64,000 nt of DNA, from the NCBI GenBank assembly GCA_902363125.1, contig CABIZD010000001.1:124001-188000 (forward strand). Reading direction: 5' to 3'. This document shows, piece after piece, positions 50,490-59,160 of the stretch. The number at the start of each line of letters is the position of its first letter. The stretch's first letter is position 1. Position numbers and translations under genes: made by a program. The notes below the pieces were generated by a model, which was not told the DNA's origin, did no database searches, and saw only the letters and a list, made by a program, of their open reading frames with translations. This DNA is from Coriobacteriaceae bacterium (lineage in GTDB: Bacteria; Actinomycetota; Coriobacteriia; Coriobacteriales; Coriobacteriaceae).

Positions 50490-53269
50490 CAGAATCCTCC
50501 AAACTCACGATCTTCACGTGCCATCTCGGCGTCGACAGATTCCAGCGCGGCAAGTCCCTCCTCGTCCAACAGGACCTCGCGCGGCTTGGAACCGTCGGGC
50601 GGGCCGACGACACCCTTTTCTTCCAGCATGTCCATAATACGCCCGGCACGCGCATAGCCAACCTTCAGGCGGCGTTGCAGGCCAGATGTGGAGCCAAGCT
50701 GCGATTCCACCACAATATGGGCGGCTTCCCAGATGAGCGGATCATCGTCTTGCGGCTCGGCGACTCCGGTGCGGACAATGCCGCCGCCACCCGCCATGGA
50801 CATGGAAGCGGGCGCCACGGCGGACAGAATCTCCTCGTGGTAGTCGGGCTCGCTCTGCGACTTGACGAACTCGACAATCTCGTTGATTTCGTCGTCCGAG
50901 ACAAAGCAGCCCTGGATACGGCGGGGCTTGCCCCAGTCGACCTTGGAGAACAGCATGTCGCCCAAACCGGTGAGCTTCTCGGCACCCATCTGGTCGATGA
51001 TGACGCGCGAGTCGATGCCCGTGGCGACGTTAAAGGCGATGCGATTGGTGATGTTGGCCTTGATGAGGCCCGTCACCACGTTGGAGCTGGGGCGCTGCGT
51101 GGCAACGATAAGGTGAATACCGGCGGCACGGCCCAGCTGTGCAATACGCACGATCGAGGCCTCGACATCCTTACCGGCGACCATCATCAGGTCAGAGAGC
51201 TCGTCAATGATAATGACTAGGTAGGGCATCTTTTGCGGCGGGTTGTCGTAATGCTCAAACTCGCCGGCGGCCTGCTTTTCGTTGTAGGTCGAGATCTTAC
51301 GCACGTTGAGACGCTCGAAGACCTTCAGGCGACGCTCCATCTCGGACACGGCCCATTGCAGAGCGCTCGCGGCCTGCTTGGGCTCGGTCACTACAGGCAC
51401 GTAAAGATGCGGCAGACCGTTATAGCCCGCAAGCTCGACGCGCTTGGGGTCGACCATGATCAGGCGAACGTCCTCGGGAAGGGCGCGCATGAGCAAGGTC
51501 GTGATGATGGAGTTGATCATGACCGACTTACCGGAACCCGTGGTACCGGCGATCAGCAGGTGGGGCATCTTGGCAAGGTCGGCGACGACCGGCGTACCCT
51601 CGGCATCTCGACCGATGGCGAGCTCGAGCGGACCGCCCTTCACATAGGGAAGCACGTCGCCCAGGTTGACGTTCTGGCGCTTGCGATTGGGAATCTCGAT
51701 ACCCACAAGCGAGGTGCCGGGGATCGGGGCAAAGATACGCACCGACTGGGCAGCAAGCGATAGCGCGATATCGTCCTCGAGGCTCGAAATCTTGCTCACG
51801 CGCTCGCCCTCGCCAGGTTGCAGCTTAAAGGTCGTCACCGTGGGGCCGGCGATCCAGCCGACCACGCGGGCACTACGACCAAACTCCAGCAAGGTGGACT
51901 GAAGCGACTCGGCAGTTTGCTCCAGCTCCTTGTCCGAAGACGCGGAGGAAGCCGACTGCGGGTTGGCATGCAGAATCTCAAGTGGCGGAAGTTTGAGGCC
52001 GTCCTCTTCTTCGCCCTCGTTATCTGCGGCGCCGCCGTCCGTTCCCCCATCGCTGGCCGCAGCCGATTCGACAGCACTCAAGGCAGGCGCATCGGCAACC
52101 TTGGGATGCTTCAAGAAGTCGGGGATCTGAGGTGCTGCCGAGACAGGATTCACGGCAAACGGCGGCTCGGACTCGTCGATCTTATCGGGGTCGTCTTCCA
52201 TCGAAAGCTGACCGGTTACCTGGTCGCGCTTTGCATGGCGACGCGGCAGCAAAGTTGTCTTTGCGGTCTCAATCGGAGCCTCGTCGTCCTCGTCATCACC
52301 CTCGGTGAGCTCAATCTCGCTCTCGGACCAAGACGGGTCGGGCTCACTCGTATTGAGTTTGGGCGCAGCCTTGCCCTTCTTGGCATGGCGGCGCGGCAAC
52401 AGCGTTGTCTTGGCCCGCTCGGCCTCCACGGCATCGGACACGTCGACAAACGGGTCCTCGTCCTCGTCGTCATCGTCCAAAACCGGGTCCACATCGTTGC
52501 CCATGACCGTGGTCACGGCAGCATCGGAGCCCTTTTGACGAAGAATGCTCAGGTGAGGACGGGCAACGCCGGGCACCGACAGGGCCTCATCGTCACCCCA
52601 CGGACTCGCGTTAACATCGGCACGACGGCGCTCGGCAAAATCAGCCGCACGGTCGCGAGCAGAGCGCAAAACGCCGCCCACCGAAAAGCCGATGATGACC
52701 AGGCCCACGACGACAAGGCCCAACAGGACCACCATCGCGATAGGCTTACCCAGGGCATTCTGCAGCGCACTCGCAATAAACGCACCAATGTAGCCACCCG
52801 AGGCGGACAGATTTTGCGGCGTGAACATAAGGTCGCACGAGTCGCTCGTACCTGGCACCATCAACGAAAGAATGGAGACGACGGCGATAAAGACCACGGC
52901 GCCGCCCGCAACAGAGCGCGCGTTGAGCGGCGAGTCCTCGCCTAAAAAGAGCGTGGCGGCAAACAGCAAAATGACGATCGGCAGCACGTAGGCGCCCAGA
53001 CCAAAGCCCAAGTGGTAGAAACCGGCAACCGCAGCCGTAACGGGCGCAGTCGCCGGCGAAATCACGGCAATAAAGGACGCAATCGCCAAGACGGCAATGA
53101 CCACGCCGGCGATATCGCGGTTGGCCGAGGGCTCGACCAAGGGCTCAAAATCATCGAAGTCCGCCTCGTGGCCCTTATTGGCACGCAGATGGGAACCGGC
53201 ACCCTTAGCAGATGCCGGTTGGTTGTTGGCCTTATTGCCTTTGGCGTTTTGTGCAGATCCGCGCGCCAA
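50489..53269 (-). CDS. ftsK: DNA translocase FtsK/SpoIIIE
   Basis: FtsK pumps DNA across the division septum and aligns chromosome dimers for resolution. The 926-residue protein has four hydrophobic segments (about 52-200), an acidic linker to about 430 and the motor domain. The motor has Walker A GTTGSGKS and Walker B YLVIIIDELSDLMM, and ends in a C-terminal gamma winged helix (TSGLQRRLKVGYARAGRIMDMLEEKGVVGP). The linker holds the 12-residue motif AKTTLLPRRHAK twice (286-297 and 336-347). The start is TTG at 53269, with GGAGG upstream, one base after the RNase J stop. Confidence 0.95.
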   Translation of the reverse strand: MARGSAQNAKGNKANNQPASAKGAGSHLRANKGHEADFDDFEPLVEPSANRDIAGVVIAVLAIASFIAVISPATAPVTAAVAGFYHLGFGLGAYVLPIVILLFAATLFLGEDSPLNARSVAGGAVVFIAVVSILSLMVPGTSDSCDLMFTPQNLSASGGYIGAFIASALQNALGKPIAMVVLLGLVVVGLVIIGFSVGGVLRSARDRAADFAERRRADVNASPWGDDEALSVPGVARPHLSILRQKGSDAAVTTVMGNDVDPVLDDDDEDEDPFVDVSDAVEAERAKTTLLPRRHAKKGKAAPKLNTSEPDPSWSESEIELTEGDDEDDEAPIETAKTTLLPRRHAKRDQVTGQLSMEDDPDKIDESEPPFAVNPVSAAPQIPDFLKHPKVADAPALSAVESAAASDGGTDGGAADNEGEEEDGLKLPPLEILHANPQSASSASSDKELEQTAESLQSTLLEFGRSARVVGWIAGPTVTTFKLQPGEGERVSKISSLEDDIALSLAAQSVRIFAPIPGTSLVGIEIPNRKRQNVNLGDVLPYVKGGPLELAIGRDAEGTPVVADLAKMPHLLIAGTTGSGKSVMINSIITTLLMRALPEDVRLIMVDPKRVELAGYNGLPHLYVPVVTEPKQAASALQWAVSEMERRLKVFERLNVRKISTYNEKQAAGEFEHYDNPPQKMPYLVIIIDELSDLMMVAGKDVEASIVRIAQLGRAAGIHLIVATQRPSSNVVTGLIKANITNRIAFNVATGIDSRVIIDQMGAEKLTGLGDMLFSKVDWGKPRRIQGCFVSDDEINEIVEFVKSQSEPDYHEEILSAVAPASMSMAGGGGIVRTGVAEPQDDDPLIWEAAHIVVESQLGSTSGLQRRLKVGYARAGRIMDMLEEKGVVGPPDGSKPREVLLDEEGLAALESVDAEMAREDREFGGF

Positions 53270-53270
53270 A

Positions 53271-54941
53271 CTAAACCTCCATGACGACCGGGATGATCAT
53301 CGGACGAGTGCGCGTACGGCTCCAGATAAAGTTGGAGAGCGAGTCGCGCACGGCCTTGCGAATGGCATCGGAACCGCTGCTCGTAAAGCTGAACTTGCCC
53401 TTCTCGATCGTCTTCATAATGGACGCGGAGGCATCCTCGGAGAACTGGTCGTCGATGGCAAACGAGACGCCGCGGCCCGAGAACTCGATGGCCTCGATCT
53501 TCTTGTGCTTGAGCGAGACGATGGCAACAGCGGTAACCATACCGTCGTTGGCGAGCTTCTGACGATCACGCAAGACGATGGGGTCGGTATCGCCGATGCG
53601 CAGGCCGTCGACGTAAACGACGCCGGACTCGACGGGCGTACCGCGCTTAACGATACCGCCGCGCATCTCGAGCGTGTCGCCGTTGTCGAGGATAAAGATA
53701 TGATCGTCCTTGAGACCCATCTTGCGGGCCAGTTGGGCATGGGCGCGCAGATGCACGGCTTCACCGTGAACCGGCATAAAGTACGTGGGCTTGGCCATGG
53801 CCATCAGGAGCTTGAGCTCCTCCTGGCTACCGTGACCGGAAACGTGAACGAGAGCGCGGTTCTTATCCCACACGTCGCAGCCGAGCTTGGCCAGGCTGTT
53901 GACGACCTGCTGGACGGCTTTCTCATTGCCGGGAACAGGAGTTGCCGAGAGGATAACGGTATCGCCCTCGTGGATGGAGAGCGTCTTGTGCTCGCCATTG
54001 GCCATGCGGGACAGGGCCGACAGCGGCTCGCCCTGCGAACCGGTGCACATGACGACAATCTTGTCGTCAGGCAGGTTATCAATGTCAAAGGCATCGATGA
54101 TATCGGCGTCGTCGATGTTGAGGTAGCCAAGCTCGCGCGCCACGCGGGTGTTAGTGAGCATGGAGCGACCGGTCACAACGACCTTACGGCCGCACTTGCG
54201 GGCGGCATCGCAGATCTGCTGCAAACGATGGATGTGGCTCGAGAACGACGCGACGAACACGCGACCCGGGGCGTTCTTGATGGCGTGCAGCAGGTTGGGA
54301 CCAACCTCGGCCTCTGACTTGGTAAAGCCGGGAACCGTGGCATTGGTGGAGTCGGAAAGCAGTAGGTCGATGCCCTGCTTAGCAAAGCGGCTGATAGCGG
54401 CATAGTCGGGCGTGACGCCATCGATGGGCGTCTGGTCGAGCTTAAAGTCGCCGGTGTGCATAACGGTGCCCTGATTTGTGCGGATGAACACGCCCAGAGC
54501 GCCGGGGATGGAGTGCGTCATCGAGAAGAAGTCGAGCGAGATGCCGCCGAGGTTGACATGGCTGCCGCCCTTGACCTCGCGGAACTTGGGTGCGCGGATG
54601 CGGAACTCAGAAAGCTTGCCCTCGATAAAGCCAAGCGTCAGCTTGCTCGAGAAGATGGGCACCTTATTGTTGAGGTCCTGCAGCAGGTACGGAAGCGAAC
54701 CGGTGTGGTCCTCGTGGCCGTGGGTGACGACGATACCGCGGAGCTTCTCCTCGTTCTCCAGAACATAGGTGTAGTCGGGAAGCACCAGATCGATACCAGG
54801 CTGGGAGTCATCCGGGAACATGAGACCGGCGTCGACGAGCACCATGTCGTCGCCGCACTCGAAGACCGTCATGTTCTTACCGATGCCGTCAAGGCCGCCG
54901 AGCGGGATGATCTTCAAGGGAGATGATTTTTTAGCTGCCAT
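53271..54941 (-). CDS. rnj: Ribonuclease J
   Basis: RNase J is a metallo-beta-lactamase/beta-CASP nuclease with 5'-exo and endo activity. The 556-residue protein has the metal motif THGHEDHTG (H74, H76, D78, H79) and DSTNA. It also has the beta-CASP motifs (SFSSHIHRLQQI; CTGSQGEPLSALSRM) and PVHGEAVHLRAH. I chose the ATG at 54941, which gives the usual length, although its ribosome site (AAAGGAAA) is 14 bases away. The open frame continues 51 codons further without family similarity. ftsK follows directly. Confidence 0.94.
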   Translation of the reverse strand: MAAKKSSPLKIIPLGGLDGIGKNMTVFECGDDMVLVDAGLMFPDDSQPGIDLVLPDYTYVLENEEKLRGIVVTHGHEDHTGSLPYLLQDLNNKVPIFSSKLTLGFIEGKLSEFRIRAPKFREVKGGSHVNLGGISLDFFSMTHSIPGALGVFIRTNQGTVMHTGDFKLDQTPIDGVTPDYAAISRFAKQGIDLLLSDSTNATVPGFTKSEAEVGPNLLHAIKNAPGRVFVASFSSHIHRLQQICDAARKCGRKVVVTGRSMLTNTRVARELGYLNIDDADIIDAFDIDNLPDDKIVVMCTGSQGEPLSALSRMANGEHKTLSIHEGDTVILSATPVPGNEKAVQQVVNSLAKLGCDVWDKNRALVHVSGHGSQEELKLLMAMAKPTYFMPVHGEAVHLRAHAQLARKMGLKDDHIFILDNGDTLEMRGGIVKRGTPVESGVVYVDGLRIGDTDPIVLRDRQKLANDGMVTAVAIVSLKHKKIEAIEFSGRGVSFAIDDQFSEDASASIMKTIEKGKFSFTSSGSDAIRKAVRDSLSNFIWSRTRTRPMIIPVVMEV

Positions 54942-55029
54942 AGGTGAGTGTTGTTTCCTTTCTTCGAAACGGGTCTGGAACAACCGACGGGGCGCTTCTG
55001 GCAAACCGACCGCCGGGCACATACAACAA

Positions 55030-55049
55030 TGCATCGTAGAGTCGATGCA
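55030..55049. promoter_or_regulatory. Small inverted repeat upstream of the RNase J gene
   Basis: TGCATCG and CGATGCA flank six bases, a perfect 7-bp inverted repeat about 90-110 bases before the RNase J start. A promoter probably lies nearby, but I cannot place -35 and -10 boxes with confidence. The rest of 54942-55129 shows nothing else. Confidence 0.35.
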
Positions 55050-55129
55050 ATAACCACAGTATGATACCCATTTGCACAACAACAGACCACCCATGCATCA
55101 AAGCCCCATCTGAACTGGTCTATCCCGAC

Positions 55130-55262
55130 GGTTTCCCGTGGGGCGGGCACTGATGAAGTTTCCTGCTCTACAGTCCTGCTCACGACGGAGGCCACATTAA
55201 GTGGCCTCCTGTTCGTGCGGAACTCGCGATAAACTTCATCAGTGCCCGCCCCACGGGAAACC
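55130..55262. repeat. Hairpin element, family 2, copy with 32-bp perfect arms
   Basis: Positions 55130-55161 and 55231-55262 are perfect reverse complements over 32 bases (outer end GGTTTCCCGTGGGG...). The 69-nt interior begins CCTGCTCTACAGTCCTGC and ends GTGCGGAACTCGCGAT. In its middle is an apical hairpin GGAGGCCAC-ATTAA-GTGGCCTCC (55187-55209). The same 69-nt interior, reverse complemented, occurs at 55428-55496. No coding frame or T-run terminator is evident. Confidence 0.85.
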
Positions 55263-55388
55263 TGCTAAAAAAGGAACAGGTTTATTTTGGTCAGTTTTAT
55301 CTGGGAAGATGCTGCTGCGGCTATCTACAGATCTGTAATCTGACTACTGAATAGACCGTCTAACTAAATAGCGAGCGGCATTGACCAG

Positions 55389-55535
55389 CCCTTTTGCTTG
55401 CGCCCGGGAGGGACGCATATGAAGTTTATCGCGAGTTCCGCACGCAAAGGAAAGCACTTAATGTGCTTTCCGTCTTACGCAGGACTGTAGAGCAGGAAAC
55501 TTCATATGCGGCCCTCCCGGGCGCGAGCAAAAGGG
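55389..55535. repeat. Hairpin element, family 2, copy with 39-bp arms
   Basis: Positions 55389-55427 and 55497-55535 pair over 39 bases with two mismatches (outer end CCCTTTTGCTTGCGCC...). The 69-nt interior is the family-2 core in the opposite orientation to 55162-55230. The apical hairpin here is GGAAAGCAC-TTAAT-GTGCTTTCC, three compensated pair changes away from the other copy. Only the innermost 9 arm bases (AAACTTCAT) are shared with the other copy; the rest of the arms is unrelated. The right end overlaps the pnp terminator. Confidence 0.85.
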
Positions 55536-55559
55536 CGACCCCTGTCCGGAGTCGCCCTT
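55529..55559 (-). terminator. Terminator of pnp
   Basis: On the minus strand AAGGGCGAC and GTCGCCCTT form a 9-bp stem around 11 bases, followed by TTGC after the stem T pair (TTTTGC in all). It begins 24 bases after the pnp stop. Its tail coincides with the outer end of the 39-bp arm. Confidence 0.75.
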
Positions 55560-55582
55560 GTTGAGCTGCTTATGTTTAGCTG

Positions 55583-57829
55583 TTACTCGGCGTCGTGGTG
55601 ACGGCGGGGCTTTCGGCCTCCGTTGTCGCCGGGACGGCGCGGACGGTCGCTGCGCTCAGAGCGCTCGCGACGCGGACGCTCACGGCGCTGGAAGTGCTCG
55701 CCGTCGCCCTCGGAGGCACCCTCGGCACGAGCCGGGGCCTCGGGCTTATCAAGACGATCGAGCGAGATCTTGCCGCGATCGTCGACCTCGATGACGACGA
55801 CCTTGACCTCGTCGCCCACGTTGAGGACGTCCTCGACCTTCTCCACGCGGCCCTTGGCGACGCGGGAGATGTGCAGCAGGCCGTCCTTACCGGGCAGCAG
55901 GTTGACGAAGGCGCCGAAGGGCTGGATGGAGACCACACGACCGGTGTACTCCTCGCCCGGCTCGGGAACCTTGATGATGAGCTTGATACGCTCGACGGCC
56001 TGGTCGACGGACTCGCCGGTGCCGCCAACAAAGACGGTGCCGTCCTCCTGGATGTCGACCGAGGCGCCGGTCTCGTCCTGGATACCGCGGATGACCTTAC
56101 CGCCGGAACCGATGACGTCGCGGATTTTGTCGGTCGGAACCTGGATGGAAACGATGCGCGGAGCGGTGCTGCGCGTGGTGTGGCGCGGCTCGGGGATCAC
56201 ATCGAGCATCTTCTGCAGGATGAAGGCGCGACCCTCCTTGGCCTGCTGCAGAGCGCGGGCCAGGATGTCAAAGGTGAGGCCGGTGGCCTTGTTGTCCATC
56301 TGCAGAGCGGTGATGCCCTCGGTGGTGCCGGTGACCTTAAAGTCCATGTCGCCCAGGAAGTCCTCGAGACCCTGGATGTCGGACAGGACCACGGTCTTGC
56401 CCTCCTCCTGGATCAGGCCCATGGCGATACCGGAGACCGGGCGCTTAATGGGCACGCCGCCGTCCATAAGGGCGAGCGTAGAACCGCAGGTCGAAGCCAT
56501 CGAAGAGGAGCCGTTGGACTCCATGACCTCGGAGACGACGCGGATGGCGTAGGGGAACTCGTTCTCGTCGGGGAGCACCGGAAGCAGAGCGCGCTCAGCA
56601 AGGTTGCCGTGGCCGATCTCGCGGCGCTTGGGGCTGCCCATGCGGCCAGTCTCGCCGGTGCAGAACGGCGGGAAGTTATAGTGGTGCATGTAGCGCTTGC
56701 CCTCGGTGGGCTCGATGGTATCCAGACGCTGACCCTCGTTGAGCATGCCGAGCGAAAGAACCGAGAGCACCTGGGTCTGGCCACGCTGGAACAAACCGGA
56801 GCCGTGAACGAGCGGCAGGTAGTTGTCCTTCACCATGATGGGACGGATCTCATCGGCGGCACGGCCGTCGACGCGCTCACCGGTCTCGACGACCATGGTG
56901 CGCATGGCCTTCTTCTCGAGCTTCTTGAGCGCCACGGGGATCTCGCGCTCCCAAGCGGCCTGCTCCTCCTCGGTGAACTCGGCGCGGATGGACTCCTTCA
57001 GAGCCTCGACCTTACCGATACGGGAGAGCTTGTCGGCGTCGCGAAGGGCGGCAGCCATCTCGTCGTAGTGGGCGAAGATGCGCTCCTGGACCTCCTCGAC
57101 GGGCTGGTCGAGCGGGTACTCCTTCTTGACGATGGGGCCGTTGACCTGCTCCCACTCGGCGACGAACTCGTCCTGAGCCTGGCAGAAAGCAGCAAGGGCC
57201 TCCTGGCCAAACTTCATGGCGGCAAGCATGTCGTCCTCGGAGATCTCCTCGGCTCCGGCCTCGACCATCGAAATAAAGTCGGCAGAGCCGCCCAGCTCCA
57301 GGTCCAGATCGGAGTTCTCGCGCTCCTCGTAGGTGGGGTTGACGATAAACTCGCCTGTCTCCACGTTACGGCCGATGCGCACGCAGGCAAGCGGGCCCTC
57401 GAAGGGCACGCCGCCAAGCGTCATGGCCAGGGATGCACCCATGACGTTGATGACATCGAAGGGGTTGACCTGGTCGGCGACGAGCGAGGTGGCGACGATG
57501 TGCACCTCGTTGCGGAAGCCATCCGGGAAGCTCGGGCGAATCGGGCGATCGATCATGCGGGCCGTGAGCGTGGCCTTCTCGCTGGGACGGCCCTCACGCT
57601 TGAGGTAGCCACCCGGGATGCGGCCGGCTGCGTACATCTTCTCGTTGAAGTCGACGGTCAGCGGGAAGAAGTCGTAGTTCTTGCGCTCCTTGGAGACGAC
57701 CACGGTGTCGAGCATCGTGGTGTCGCCCTGCTTGACCAGGCAGGCGCCGGTGGCCTGCTTGGCAAGCTCGCCCGACTCAAAGGTGTAGGTCTTGCCGTAC
57801 AGCTCAAAGGTCTTGGATACGAGTGTCAT
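55583..57829 (-). CDS. pnp: Polynucleotide phosphorylase
   Basis: PNPase degrades RNA from the 3' end by phosphorolysis. The 748-residue protein has two RNase PH domains (with FFPLTVDFNEKMYAAGRIPGGYLKREGRP and the catalytic region GSSSMASTCGSTLALMD). It also has a KH domain (IRDVIGSGGKVIRGIQ) and an S1 domain (GEEYTGRVVSIQPFGAFVNL), and ends with an Arg-rich tail. I chose the ATG at 57829, preceded by AAGGAG. It follows rpsO, as in most bacteria. A hairpin sits right before its ribosome site. Confidence 0.96.
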   Translation of the reverse strand: MTLVSKTFELYGKTYTFESGELAKQATGACLVKQGDTTMLDTVVVSKERKNYDFFPLTVDFNEKMYAAGRIPGGYLKREGRPSEKATLTARMIDRPIRPSFPDGFRNEVHIVATSLVADQVNPFDVINVMGASLAMTLGGVPFEGPLACVRIGRNVETGEFIVNPTYEERENSDLDLELGGSADFISMVEAGAEEISEDDMLAAMKFGQEALAAFCQAQDEFVAEWEQVNGPIVKKEYPLDQPVEEVQERIFAHYDEMAAALRDADKLSRIGKVEALKESIRAEFTEEEQAAWEREIPVALKKLEKKAMRTMVVETGERVDGRAADEIRPIMVKDNYLPLVHGSGLFQRGQTQVLSVLSLGMLNEGQRLDTIEPTEGKRYMHHYNFPPFCTGETGRMGSPKRREIGHGNLAERALLPVLPDENEFPYAIRVVSEVMESNGSSSMASTCGSTLALMDGGVPIKRPVSGIAMGLIQEEGKTVVLSDIQGLEDFLGDMDFKVTGTTEGITALQMDNKATGLTFDILARALQQAKEGRAFILQKMLDVIPEPRHTTRSTAPRIVSIQVPTDKIRDVIGSGGKVIRGIQDETGASVDIQEDGTVFVGGTGESVDQAVERIKLIIKVPEPGEEYTGRVVSIQPFGAFVNLLPGKDGLLHISRVAKGRVEKVEDVLNVGDEVKVVVIEVDDRGKISLDRLDKPEAPARAEGASEGDGEHFQRRERPRRERSERSDRPRRPGDNGGRKPRRHHDAE

Positions 57830-57842
57830 TGTTCTCCTTAAC

Positions 57843-57865
57843 CCCGCAGACCCCTTGTCTGCGGG
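57843..57865 (-). promoter_or_regulatory. Hairpin next to the pnp ribosome site
   Basis: CCCGCAGAC and GTCTGCGGG form a 9-bp stem with a 5-nt loop, ending only a few bases before the AAGGAG of pnp. Such a leader hairpin could control pnp translation or be processed, as in the known PNPase feedback of enterobacteria; that link is inference. Confidence 0.55.
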
Positions 57866-57930
57866 CTTCTCATGTGACGCGGGCCCCCTGCCCCCGCCAC
57901 GCTTCAGAGCGTGATTGTTCGCGCCCTTAC

Positions 57931-57964
57931 ACAAAAAGAGCGCCCCGCTGCGCAGGACGCTCTT
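57931..57964 (-). terminator. Terminator of rpsO
   Basis: On the minus strand AAGAGCG and CGCTCTT enclose a G+C-rich loop and are followed by TTTGTG. It lies just after the rpsO stop, so pnp transcripts either read through or start between the two genes. Confidence 0.75.
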
Positions 57965-57978
57965 AGCATGTACAAATC

Positions 57979-58257
57979 CTACTGGATGTTGTCGCGGATG
58001 CCCAGAGCCTTGATGAGCTCACGGTACTCGACGATGTCGTTCTTCTTGATGTAGGAGAGAAGACGACGACGACGGCCGACGAGCATGAGCAGGCCACGAC
58101 GGGTGTGGAAGTCCTTCTGGTGGGACTTCATGTGCTCGGTCAGCTCCTTGATGCGCTCGGACAGGATGGCGACCTGAACCTTGGGGTTGCCGGTGTCGAC
58201 CGGGGTGTTACCGAACTGGGCAGTCAGCTCCGCCTTGCGCTCTTTGGAAACAGTCAT
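57979..58257 (-). CDS. rpsO: 30S ribosomal protein S15
   Basis: S15 binds 16S rRNA early in small-subunit assembly. The 92-residue protein shows the full family pattern: FGNTPVDTGNPKVQVAILSERI, HMKSHQKDFHTRRGLL, and GRRRRLLSYI. I chose the ATG at 58257, with AAAGGTG upstream, because S15 is about 89 residues. The rpsO-pnp order is conserved in bacteria. Confidence 0.97.
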   Translation of the reverse strand: MTVSKERKAELTAQFGNTPVDTGNPKVQVAILSERIKELTEHMKSHQKDFHTRRGLLMLVGRRRRLLSYIKKNDIVEYRELIKALGIRDNIQ

Positions 58258-58277
58258 TGTTTCACCTTTCGTTTTAC

Positions 58278-58293
58278 GTCGCCCGCGGGCGAC
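58278..58293 (-). promoter_or_regulatory. Palindrome in the rpsO leader
   Basis: GTCGCCC and GGGCGAC are separated by GC, an almost loopless palindrome 20 bases before the rpsO start. S15 represses its own mRNA through leader structures in several bacteria, so this could be part of such a site; a fold of the whole 58258-58395 leader would be needed. Confidence 0.4.
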
Positions 58294-58395
58294 TCGATTC
58301 GCCTCGGACTGGGAAGCCGCCGGTGGAGCGAACAACCAAGGTCGAGGTACCAACAGGTCGGTATGTTACCACAAGCAGCCCGCGCCTGCGCATCA

Positions 58396-59145
58396 TCACC
58401 GACCCAACATGAATTCCATCGCGCGGAGGCGCTGATCGGTGTGCGTCGCAGCCCAAACATGCGAAAGCCCGAGCAGGAATGCCGCCGTATGCGGGTCGAT
58501 TCGCTCGGCCATGAGCGCATCGAAGGTCATGGACATGAGGGCGCGCAGCCATGCGGTCTCACCGGTCGATACCAACTCGGCACCCGGAACGCTCGACGCG
58601 CACGAGCCGCACATGAGCCCACCGGCCTGGGGCGAAAAATACGACAGCATGGGGTCTCCGCACAGTACGCAGGCCGAAAAATCGGGTCGATAGCCAACAT
58701 GCGACAGCAGCTTAAAGACATATGCCGCCACGAGTAGATCCATATGCGCCGTGTCGAGCCCGCCGCCCACCAGGGCAAGCGCCCGCTGCGTAATAGCAAA
58801 GGTAAACGGGTCCTCGGCGTCCTCGAACGAGCATACGCGCGCGACCTCGGCGATCGCGCTTGCGGCGCAGGTCGTCTCGTAATCGGGCGCAGCGCTGAGC
58901 GGCGCCTCCATAAGTTCGGCCTGGGAAACCACGTCGAGCGACCGTCCATGCGCGAGCAGCATATCGACGGTACAGAACAGCTCGCAGCGCGCAGCCAGGC
59001 GCCCACCGGGTTTGCGGGCGCCCTTTGCCACGGCACGAACCTGCCGACCCCGCTCGTCAAGCATCGTCAGGATCAGGTCCGTCTCTTTAAGCTTCGTCTT
59101 GTCGAGGACGAGAACCTTCGTGCGATATGTCCGGGAGCCTGCCAT
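58396..59145 (-). CDS. recO: DNA repair protein RecO
   Basis: RecO helps load RecA on SSB-coated DNA with RecR. The 249-residue protein has an N-terminal OB fold (RTYRTKVLVLDKTKLKETDLILTMLDE), a helical middle and a zinc finger made by CVLCGDP and CGSC. It follows era by 15 bases, the typical era-recO pair. No clear ribosome site stands before the ATG. Confidence 0.94.
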   Translation of the reverse strand: MAGSRTYRTKVLVLDKTKLKETDLILTMLDERGRQVRAVAKGARKPGGRLAARCELFCTVDMLLAHGRSLDVVSQAELMEAPLSAAPDYETTCAASAIAEVARVCSFEDAEDPFTFAITQRALALVGGGLDTAHMDLLVAAYVFKLLSHVGYRPDFSACVLCGDPMLSYFSPQAGGLMCGSCASSVPGAELVSTGETAWLRALMSMTFDALMAERIDPHTAAFLLGLSHVWAATHTDQRLRAMEFMLGR

Positions 59146-59160
59146 GCGCGCCGCGCGCCC

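Noticed and set aside
55130-55535. Retron or phage origin for the giant hairpins
   Set aside because: No reverse transcriptase, integrase or phage gene is nearby; flanking genes are all housekeeping.
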